Shown in pieces: positions 1 through 5,443 of a DNA stretch of 6,515 nucleotides; position 1 is the first letter of the stretch, and every line of letters starts with the position of its first letter. The stretch covers positions 1-6,515 of the forward strand of contig JAFGVG010000138.1 of the NCBI GenBank assembly GCA_016938095.1. Reading direction: 5' to 3'. The notes beneath the pieces are model-generated. The model was not told where the DNA came from. It saw only the letters and a program-made list of their open reading frames with translations, and did no database searches. Position numbers and translations under genes: made by a program. The stretch is from Bacteroidales bacterium. Its GTDB lineage: Bacteria > Bacteroidota > Bacteroidia > Bacteroidales > UBA10428.

Positions 1-708
1 ACTTTCAGGGCTGAGAACTCCAATACCCCCAGGCACCTTGCCGAATTCTGGATGATTGAGCCCGAAATGGCCTTTTACGAGATTGAGGACAACATGAACC
101 TGGCGGAGGACTTTTTGAAATACCTGATTTCTTATGCGCTTGAGCATTGTCATGACGACCTGGCTTTTCTTACGGAAATGTATGACAAGGAATTGATTGA
201 CAGGCTTAAGTTCGTTGTGGGGAACCATTTTGAACGTATAACTTATACCCGGGCCATCGAAATTTTACAGCAGTCGGGGATGAACTTCGAATTCCCGGTT
301 TCGTGGGGTATGGATTTACAAACAGAGCATGAACGGTTTTTGGTTGAAAAGCATTTTAAAAAACCGGTAATTGTAACCGATTATCCCATGGCTATTAAAG
401 CTTTTTATATGAAGCAAAACGACGATGGCAAGACAGTCAGGGGTATGGATGTGCTTTTCCCAAAAATAGGCGAAATAATAGGTGGTTCTCAGCGCGAGGA
501 AAATCTCGAAAAGCTGATGAAAAGGATAACCGATCTGAAGATACCCGACAAGGATATGTGGTGGTATCTCGATACCCGAAGATTCGGATCAGCACCGCAC
601 AGCGGATTCGGTTTGGGATTTGAGCGGCTTTTGCTTTTTGTTACGGGCATGGGCAATATCCGGGATGTGATTCCTTTTCCAAGGTTTCCTAAAAATGCAG
701 ATTTCTAA
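1..708 (+). CDS. asnS: Asparagine--tRNA ligase, C-terminal half (5' end outside window)
   Basis: Class II aminoacyl-tRNA synthetase that charges tRNA-Asn with asparagine in the cytoplasm. The reading frame is open from base 1, so the true start lies upstream; 235 residues are visible against about 465 for the usual enzyme. Visible residues 2-9 read FRAENSNT, the class II motif 2 region with its conserved arginine and glutamate, continuing into a segment ending IEPEMAF. Motif 3 is at visible residues 202-212 (GFGLGFERLLL), with the ATP-binding arginine at 209. The segment GEIIGGSQREE (around residues 157-167) is typical of the AsnS/AspS catalytic core, and RFGSAPHSGFG precedes motif 3. The ATG at 52 is internal (the Met of WMIEPEM) and is not a start. 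rpoN follows 30 bases after the stop in the same direction, with no terminator-like hairpin between, so co-transcription is likely. Asn rather than Asp specificity is inferred from overall resemblance. Confidence 0.96.
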   Translation, partial: TFRAENSNTPRHLAEFWMIEPEMAFYEIEDNMNLAEDFLKYLISYALEHCHDDLAFLTEMYDKELIDRLKFVVGNHFERITYTRAIEILQQSGMNFEFPVSWGMDLQTEHERFLVEKHFKKPVIVTDYPMAIKAFYMKQNDDGKTVRGMDVLFPKIGEIIGGSQREENLEKLMKRITDLKIPDKDMWWYLDTRRFGSAPHSGFGLGFERLLLFVTGMGNIRDVIPFPRFPKNADF

Positions 709-738
709 GGACTAACGGGTATACCAGCATTGTCAATT

Positions 739-2199
739 ATGCTCAAGCAAAGACTACAACAGAAACTCCTTCAGAAGCTATCGCCTCAGCAGATACAAAT
801 GATTAAACTGCTGGAGATTCCTACTATGCAGCTTGAGCAGCGGATAAAAGCTGAAATTGAAGAAAATCCGGCATTGGAAGAAGGAGCAATTGAAGAGGAG
901 CTTCGCACCGAACCCCTTGAAGAAGACGTTAGTACTGACCCCAGGGATAAGGATAAAGACGAATTTACACTCGAAGATTATATACAGGACGATGAAACGC
1001 CTTCCTATAAGCTGAATGCGCAGAATTATTCCAAAGACGATAAAAGGGAAGAGATACCCTTTTCTGTAGGACTTTCTTTTCACGATTATCTCGAAGACCA
1101 GCTCGGACTCAGGTCGCTTGATGAACGGCAGCGAATGCTTGCTCTTTACCTGCTTGGAAACATTGACGATGACGGTTATCTGCGTCGCAGGCTCGAAAAC
1201 ATTGTGGACGACATTGCCTTTGCCCTGAGTATTAAAACAGATGAGCCGGAACTTATTGGCATACTGCGAATTATTCAGGAATTTGATCCGCCCGGTGTTG
1301 GAGCACGAAATCTTCAGGAATGTCTGATATTGCAACTGGAAGCGAAAGAGCACAATACACCTTCTGTAATGTTGGCACACAGAATTCTAAAGGAGTTCTT
1401 TGATGAGTTTACCCGGAAACATTACGATAAAATTATCAACCGGTTGAACATTGAGGATCAACAGTTAAAGGAAGCACTTGATGAAATACTGAAGTTGAAT
1501 CCAAAACCTGGAAGTGCCTATGCTGATCCGCAGAACAAAGGATTTGGGCATATAATTCCCGATTTCATTTTGGAGAATAACGAAGGCGACCTTGAATTAA
1601 GCCTGAATGCCAAGAATGTGCCTGAGTTAAGGGTTAGTAAAACCTATAACGACATGTTGCAAAGCTATCACCAAAGCCGAAACAATCAAACAAAGGGGCA
1701 AAAAGAAGCGCTTACTTTTGTAAAACAGAAACTCGATTCGGCGAGGTGGTTTATTGATGCAATCAAACAGCGACAAAATACGCTGTTGGTTACCATGAAC
1801 GCCATTGTCAATTATCAGCAGGAGTATTTTCTCAGTGGCGACGAAACCAAACTCAGGCCAATGATCCTAAAAGACATTGCTGACATTACCGGGCTTGATG
1901 TTTCAACCATTTCGAGGGTCGCCAACAGCAAGTATGTTCAAACCAATTTTGGCATTATGTCGCTTAAGTACTTCTTCTCTGAGGGGATGCAAACCGAATC
2001 GGGGGAAGAAGTCTCTACCAGGGAAATCAAAAAAATACTTCAGGATTGTATTGATTCGGAGGAAAAGCGGCATCCGGTAACCGATGACAGGCTTGCAGAA
2101 ATTCTTCAGGAAAAAGGATACCATATAGCCCGGCGAACGGTGGCCAAGTACCGGGAACAGCTAAACATTCCCGTGGCACGTATGCGAAAGGAATTGTAG
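739..2199 (+). CDS. rpoN: RNA polymerase sigma-54 factor
   Basis: Alternative sigma factor that directs RNA polymerase to -24/-12 promoters and needs an AAA+ enhancer-binding activator to open them. Numbered from the ATG at 739 (486 residues): residues 1-50 are the glutamine/leucine-rich activator-interacting region I (LQQKLLQKLSPQQIQMIKLL, then EENPALEE); about 50-110 is an acidic, low-complexity region II; about 115-300 is the core-binding region, with FDPPGVGARNLQECL near 182-196; about 372-415 is the helix-turn-helix (LDVSTISRVANSKYVQ); and the RpoN box ARRTVAKYR is at 464-472 (bases 2128-2154), which reads the -24 element. All domains are present at normal length. A TTG at 730 would add only three residues; the ATG is preferred because MLKQRLQQK matches the usual N-terminus. 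No good ribosome-binding site is seen: the AAGGA at 707-711 is too distant. The ptsN and hpf neighbours typical of proteobacterial rpoN are absent downstream. Confidence 0.97.
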   Translation: MLKQRLQQKLLQKLSPQQIQMIKLLEIPTMQLEQRIKAEIEENPALEEGAIEEELRTEPLEEDVSTDPRDKDKDEFTLEDYIQDDETPSYKLNAQNYSKDDKREEIPFSVGLSFHDYLEDQLGLRSLDERQRMLALYLLGNIDDDGYLRRRLENIVDDIAFALSIKTDEPELIGILRIIQEFDPPGVGARNLQECLILQLEAKEHNTPSVMLAHRILKEFFDEFTRKHYDKIINRLNIEDQQLKEALDEILKLNPKPGSAYADPQNKGFGHIIPDFILENNEGDLELSLNAKNVPELRVSKTYNDMLQSYHQSRNNQTKGQKEALTFVKQKLDSARWFIDAIKQRQNTLLVTMNAIVNYQQEYFLSGDETKLRPMILKDIADITGLDVSTISRVANSKYVQTNFGIMSLKYFFSEGMQTESGEEVSTREIKKILQDCIDSEEKRHPVTDDRLAEILQEKGYHIARRTVAKYREQLNIPVARMRKEL

Positions 2200-2200
2200 T

Positions 2201-2239
2201 ATGAAAAACGGTAAGATAACCCTCATAAAACTGCGATGA
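2201..2239 (+). other. Possible 12-codon leader ORF between rpoN and the membrane gene
   Basis: A tiny frame reads MKNGKITLIKLR. Its ATG starts one base after the rpoN stop codon (TAG, 2197-2199). Its own TGA (2237-2239) overlaps the ATG of the next gene (2236-2238) in an ATGA arrangement. Seen directly: the start and stop geometry. Inferred: ribosomes finishing rpoN could restart here and then be handed on to the membrane protein, coupling translation of the two. The peptide is basic and resembles nothing I recognise. Chance occurrence is quite possible in so short a stretch, and no ribosome-binding site supports it. Confidence 0.25.
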
Positions 2240-2841
2240 ACCGGATTGCCAACATTATCTCCTACCTGACGCACCCGTTGATTATTCCTATGTTGGGATT
2301 ACTGATCATCAGCAACTCCGGAACCTATGTTGCTGATCTCGACAACCGGTACCTGAATTTTATATACCTGTCGGTTTTTGTTTTTACCCTGTTGATACCT
2401 GCCGGGTTAATACCGGTGTTTTATTTTTTTGGCCTGACCCGGAATCTGCATCTTTCTGAAAAGCGTGAGCGTCTTGTTCCCCTATATATAACCCTTCTGT
2501 CCTATATGGCAGCTTATTATTTCATTCGTAATCTTCCGGTCAGCTTTGTTTACCAGCGTTTCTTATTTGCAGGTTGTCTTTCTATACTTTTTGTACTGGC
2601 CATTTCGTACTGGTGGAAAATAAGTGCCCATATGGTTGGTTGGGGAGGAATTGCAGGTTTGATATGGTCGTTGTCGTGGCATTTAAATACCGACCTGATG
2701 CTGTGGATGATAGTTGCTCTGTTGTTGACAGGAGGCGTTGGATTTGCACGTCTTCAGCTGAAAGCTCATTCGCATGGACAGGTGTATGCGGGTTTTATGG
2801 TCGGATTGTTAACAGTGGTAATTGTTTTTGCTTTGCGCTAA
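2236..2841 (+). CDS. PAP2-like integral membrane protein with substituted catalytic motifs
   Basis: Hydrophobic protein of 201 residues with about six likely membrane segments: near residues 10-26, 41-66, 83-97, 108-126, 133-165 (probably two) and 184-200. It has the outline of the PAP2 (type 2 phosphatidic acid phosphatase) superfamily. ISAH at 129-132 sits where PSGH is expected, and A171-R172-x5-H178-x3-Q182 has the exact spacing of the SRx5Hx3D motif, with Gln in place of Asp. The first motif, normally Kx6RP, is only weakly suggested by K76-x2-R79-x2-P82. Family members act on lipid phosphates or pyrophosphates at the membrane, for example undecaprenyl pyrophosphate recycling or lipid A dephosphorylation. 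Activity and substrate here are unproven. The gene starts 36 bases after rpoN and probably shares its transcript. Its last 33 bases overlap the 3' end of the opposing glycosyltransferase gene. No cleavable signal peptide is evident; the first membrane segment probably anchors it. Confidence 0.8.
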   Translation: MNRIANIISYLTHPLIIPMLGLLIISNSGTYVADLDNRYLNFIYLSVFVFTLLIPAGLIPVFYFFGLTRNLHLSEKRERLVPLYITLLSYMAAYYFIRNLPVSFVYQRFLFAGCLSILFVLAISYWWKISAHMVGWGGIAGLIWSLSWHLNTDLMLWMIVALLLTGGVGFARLQLKAHSHGQVYAGFMVGLLTVVIVFALR

Positions 2842-3942
2842 AGGCAGCAAGGGAAGACATTCATTGCTGGGAAACAACGGAATTCTTACCCGGTTTGCTG
2901 TTTCTTTTTCTTTCGCAATGGCTTTATCCAGGGCCAGTGCTTTTTCTTCAACAAAACTGAACCACCCTTTTTCCGAAAGATATTGTGCCAGGTATTGCTG
3001 CTCGGGTTGATTTGGTGTGGGAATCAGAATGGCCCTGCAGCCAATTGTTGCAAGATCCATAATGCTTGAATATCCTGCCTGGCATATAATCACATCGGCC
3101 TGCTGCAATACTTTCTTAAAATCGATGTCGGCCAGATGTGGAACAATGGTCAGGTTTGGATGGGAAGCTTGTTCATTAACTGCCATTTTTTCCGGCATTC
3201 CGGCTATGATTAGTGTTTTATATGGAAGGAGGGAAGCCTGTTCGGCTATTTTAGCCACTAACCGGCTGTGCCGGGGTTCGGGCCCGCTTAAAACCACTAC
3301 CATACTGTAAAGTTGATGCCTGCTGTTACGAAAATCCTCACTGACATTAGTGAATCTCGACAACAAGCCTATAAAGCATGTTTTTACAGGCAATTTATAA
3401 CGATGCGATAGCATACCCGAAAAATTATGATACGGGTCAGCAAAGTCGGGTATCCAGCATTCATCAAATTTTCCAACCAGCAAGCGAATAACAAAGTGGA
3501 GTGGGTATTCCGCCAGACGAAGCAACCCACGAAACCTGAACGCCAGCTGATGGGTAATGATAATGTTATGCGTATGTCTGTTATGCAGACCATACCGGTT
3601 GTCTGAAATCACAGTGTTGATGTGGTGCCTTTTTATCAGCCTTTTTAGCACCTGATGTTCGTGTATGATTGTGAAGAACATCATTGGCAGGCGTAATATC
3701 AGAGCGGGTAATAACCAAAAAGCGTGCACCGGATAGTTAATTTTAGCAGCCGGTATAGCCACGAAAGGTAATTCGGGGAAAGCTTGTTCAAGCAGTTTTC
3801 CCGAACGGCCACTTCCACCAATGATAATGCTGTATCCCATCCGAAGGTAATGGCTGATAACCGGGATTGATCTCGTTGCATGACCCAGGCCCCAGTCGAG
3901 CGGGCTTATCAGAACCACCTGTTGATCACTGGTTGCTGACAT
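2809..3942 (-). CDS. GT28/MurG-like glycosyltransferase family protein
   Basis: Predicted GT-B fold glycosyltransferase of 377 residues. The N-terminal half opens with a strand and a glycine-rich loop, SPLDWGLGHATR (GLGHATR at 18-24), comparable to the GxGGH loop of MurG-type enzymes. A second family-like stretch is ISDNRYGLHN followed by IIITHQL, around residues 111-131. The C-terminal half holds a nucleotide-sugar binding signature: DVIICQAGYSSIMDL, with Q288-A-G-Y-S-S, then AILIPTPNQPEQQ at 304-316, like the GGxxT...P...EQ pattern of GT28 C-terminal domains. Donor sugar and acceptor are unknown; a cell-surface glycan or glycolipid is a reasonable guess. There is no signal peptide, so it is probably cytoplasmic or attached to the inner face of the membrane. 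The ATG at 3942 is 10 bases downstream of the radical SAM stop, so the two genes probably form an operon. The last ten codons and stop overlap the convergent membrane gene; the tail beyond about residue 345 looks non-conserved. Confidence 0.8.
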   Translation of the reverse strand: MSATSDQQVVLISPLDWGLGHATRSIPVISHYLRMGYSIIIGGSGRSGKLLEQAFPELPFVAIPAAKINYPVHAFWLLPALILRLPMMFFTIIHEHQVLKRLIKRHHINTVISDNRYGLHNRHTHNIIITHQLAFRFRGLLRLAEYPLHFVIRLLVGKFDECWIPDFADPYHNFSGMLSHRYKLPVKTCFIGLLSRFTNVSEDFRNSRHQLYSMVVVLSGPEPRHSRLVAKIAEQASLLPYKTLIIAGMPEKMAVNEQASHPNLTIVPHLADIDFKKVLQQADVIICQAGYSSIMDLATIGCRAILIPTPNQPEQQYLAQYLSEKGWFSFVEEKALALDKAIAKEKETANRVRIPLFPSNECLPLLPLAQSKNNYHC

Positions 3943-3952
3943 GTTTTACCAA

Positions 3953-4729
3953 TCAGGGTGTGACCTGTGCTTTAAAGCCTGCTGCTTCGCAGCGGGCTGC
4001 TATTGATTGCAGAGTTGCTTCCTCAACACTTTCCAGCCCGTTTACGGCAGTTTCCCTTGCCAGGGAGTAGATCATCACACTTTCGGGTTTAATATACTGC
4101 AGCGCCTGAAGCCAGGTAGTTACTTCCTCATCAGTTGTATTGTCGATGGCAGTGCCATTGATTTTGCCCTTCAGAAAAAGGGTTTGAATGATCACCTTTC
4201 CGTTGAACAGTGCAAGTTTTTTCAGGAGGTCGGGTAGGTCGAGTTTTCCGGAAGGGTTGTTAATCAATTTAATCGTACCGGGAAATGCTGAGTCGAGTTT
4301 CAGAATATTCAGATCGGCTTTAAGTAATGCATCAAATACAGGCTTATGGTCGACCCGGGTGGCGTTGGACAGCACAGCAATACTTACACCGGGGAACAAG
4401 CTGTCGCGCAATGAAATGGCCTTTTCAATAATCCATGGGAATTGGGGATGAAGGGTAGGTTCTCCGTTACCGGCAAAAGTAATGGTATTCAGGTAATCGT
4501 TTTGCTGTTTCATAGTTATGAGCCTTTTTTCGAGCAATCCGATAACTTCGCTGGCCTCCGGGAAACGAGGGGGCTCTGTACTTTGATGGGTAAGACCGCA
4601 TTCACAGTAAACGCAATTGAAGTTGCATATCTTACGGTTTGGGGGCAACAGGTTGATGCCCAGGGATTCTCCCAGGCGTCGGCTCCACACCGGACCAAAA
4701 ATAATCTGATCAAAGAGGAAAGTTGACAT
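3953..4729 (-). CDS. Radical SAM protein, COG0731 (TYW1-related) type
   Basis: Predicted radical S-adenosylmethionine enzyme of 258 residues. The [4Fe-4S] cluster motif CNFNCVYC (CxxxCxxC) is at residues 35-42, with another cysteine at 44. Upstream, GPVWSRRLGESLGIN (12-26) is the N-terminal signature I associate with COG0731 Fe-S oxidoreductases. FAGNGEPTLHP (85-95) corresponds to the GGE-type SAM-binding motif. The protein ends shortly after the barrel and has no flavodoxin domain or additional cluster-binding domain. Archaeal and eukaryotic relatives (TYW1) build the tricyclic base of wyosine in tRNA-Phe. Bacteria are not known to make wyosine, so the substrate here is unknown. The ATG at 4729 is chosen over the in-frame TTG at 4744 because that TTG lies inside a promoter -7 box (4742-4749), so it would fall upstream of the transcript start. 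It diverges from cvpA and leads the glycosyltransferase gene. Confidence 0.88.
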   Translation of the reverse strand: MSTFLFDQIIFGPVWSRRLGESLGINLLPPNRKICNFNCVYCECGLTHQSTEPPRFPEASEVIGLLEKRLITMKQQNDYLNTITFAGNGEPTLHPQFPWIIEKAISLRDSLFPGVSIAVLSNATRVDHKPVFDALLKADLNILKLDSAFPGTIKLINNPSGKLDLPDLLKKLALFNGKVIIQTLFLKGKINGTAIDNTTDEEVTTWLQALQYIKPESVMIYSLARETAVNGLESVEEATLQSIAARCEAAGFKAQVTP

Positions 4730-4741
4730 GATAATAAAATG

Positions 4742-4749
4742 CAAAGATA
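4742..4749 (-). promoter_or_regulatory. Bacteroidota -7 promoter element (TAnnTTTG) for the radical SAM/glycosyltransferase unit
   Basis: On the minus strand these bases read TATCTTTG, an exact match to the TAnnTTTG consensus of the Bacteroidota primary sigma factor. The box ends 12 bases before the ATG at 4729, which implies a very short untranslated leader. A TTTG that could act as the -33 element lies at 4777-4780 (minus strand), but its 27-base spacing is longer than the usual 17-23, so the upstream half is weak. Confidence 0.5.
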
Positions 4750-4774
4750 ATACAAGAGGTGGTTGTTGGGCAGT

Positions 4775-4819
4775 GCCAAAGTAATATTGTTAAGGCAGGT
4801 TTTAGTTGTTACATTTGGC
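4775..4819. repeat. Short inverted repeat in the divergent promoter region
   Basis: GCCAAA at 4775-4780 and TTTGGC at 4814-4819 form a six-base inverted repeat separated by 33 bases, centred in the 141-base gap between the two divergent start codons. It could reflect paired -33-like TTTG elements firing outward or inward, or a regulator site. The arms are short enough to occur by chance. Confidence 0.25.
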
Positions 4820-4827
4820 TATATTTA
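4820..4827 (+). promoter_or_regulatory. Possible -7 element for cvpA
   Basis: TATATTTA matches TAnnTTTG except for the last base and lies 43 bases before the cvpA ATG. The only nearby TTG (4806-4808) is 11 bases upstream, which is too close for a normal -33 element. This is a weak candidate, but it is the best seen between the divergent genes on this strand. Confidence 0.25.
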
Positions 4828-4870
4828 ACGGACAATTTTAGTTCCAAAACCTCAATTGGATATAGCGGTT

Positions 4871-5386
4871 ATGAATTATGTGGATATGTTTATAATGGTG
4901 TTGTTGATTTACGCTGTTTTCAAAGGATTTACAAGGGGATTTATTATGCAACTGGCTGTTTTGGCCGCCCTGGCAGTGGGTCTTTACGCAGCCATAAAAG
5001 GCTCCGGTTTTACCGCTACACAGTTGGAAAAGCATATACATGTCAGTGCAGAATCGCTTTACCTGATATCATTGGCGATAACCTTTGTATTGGTTTTTAT
5101 GGTTGTGAACCTGGTAGGCAGGGGAGTTGAAAAAATTGCCGAAGCAGTGGAGCTTTCTCTGCTAAACCGTTTGTTGGGCGTGGTTTTCAGCGTGTTGAAA
5201 ACCTTGCTGATTGTTGGGGTACTATTGTTGTTTATGGACAGGCTTGACAACAGGATACATTTTGTACCGGAAAAAACACGTGAACAGTCGTTGTTTTATA
5301 AACCATTAACATCCCTGACTGGAGCAATATTTCACCAGTTGAAGCTAACCAGCGACGAAGAACATCCCGATCGGCAAACGGTATAA
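4871..5386 (+). CDS. cvpA: CvpA family inner-membrane protein
   Basis: Protein of 171 residues with four predicted membrane helices, near residues 5-19, 24-42, 63-83 and 101-122, followed by a polar, charged cytoplasmic-looking tail of about 45 residues. The fold outline and the motifs VFKGFTRGFI (16-25) and LLNRLLGVVFSVLK (97-110) match the CvpA (colicin V production) family. CvpA is needed for colicin V export in E. coli and affects envelope stress tolerance in several Gram-negative bacteria; its molecular activity is not settled. The ATG at 4871 is preferred to an in-frame TTG at 4856 because MNYVDMF aligns with the usual short N-terminus (MNYID-like) directly before the first helix. It diverges from the radical SAM gene and precedes tyrS by 57 bases. 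tyrS appears to have its own promoter, so the two may be only partly co-transcribed. Confidence 0.87.
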   Translation: MNYVDMFIMVLLIYAVFKGFTRGFIMQLAVLAALAVGLYAAIKGSGFTATQLEKHIHVSAESLYLISLAITFVLVFMVVNLVGRGVEKIAEAVELSLLNRLLGVVFSVLKTLLIVGVLLLFMDRLDNRIHFVPEKTREQSLFYKPLTSLTGAIFHQLKLTSDEEHPDRQTV

Positions 5387-5396
5387 CACTGCCTCA

Positions 5397-5406
5397 AACA
5401 ATTGTT
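5397..5406. repeat. 10-bp palindrome upstream of tyrS
   Basis: AACAATTGTT is a perfect 10-base palindrome lying 12 bases before the tyrS -7 box, within the upstream promoter region. An operator is conceivable, but an AT-rich palindrome this short is expected by chance now and then. It does not resemble a terminator: there is no GC stem or T-tract. Confidence 0.15.
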
Positions 5407-5418
5407 GAACCTAAATAC

Positions 5419-5426
5419 TATATTTG
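5419..5426 (+). promoter_or_regulatory. Bacteroidota -7 promoter element (TAnnTTTG) for tyrS
   Basis: TATATTTG is an exact match to TAnnTTTG and ends 17 bases before the ATG at 5444, predicting a leader of about a dozen bases. No TTG is found at the usual 17-23 base spacing upstream; the nearest, at 5402-5404, is 14 bases away. Its position in the only gap between cvpA and tyrS supports the call. Confidence 0.5.
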
Positions 5427-5443
5427 CGGAAATTTTTATGCTG

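Noticed and set aside
707..711. AAGGA overlapping the asnS stop, as the ribosome-binding site of rpoN
   Set aside because: It lies 27 bases before the ATG at 739 and 18 before the TTG at 730, both beyond workable spacing.
778..1380. 200-codon open frame on the minus strand opposite rpoN
   Set aside because: It lies wholly inside the strongly supported rpoN gene, its translation is rich in Phe, Ile, Arg and Cys with no recognisable domain, and no promoter or start context supports it. It is a shadow of rpoN codon bias.
2845..2869. Inverted repeat CAGCAA/TTGCTG just past the membrane gene stop, as a possible terminator
   Set aside because: The stem is only six base pairs around a 13-base loop, there is no following T-tract, and it lies within the glycosyltransferase coding region.
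2574..2960. 128-codon plus-strand frame spanning the end of the membrane gene and the glycosyltransferase tail
   Set aside because: It is an out-of-frame reading of the membrane gene, with a composition typical of a shadow (many Cys, Trp and Arg) and no start signal.
4766..4779. TGGCAC on the minus strand upstream of the radical SAM gene, as a possible sigma-54 -24 element
   Set aside because: The sigma-54 consensus needs TTGC five bases after TGGCAC; here the bases at that place read AACA, so no -12 element exists. A second TGGCAC at 2175-2180 inside rpoN also lacks the -12 half.
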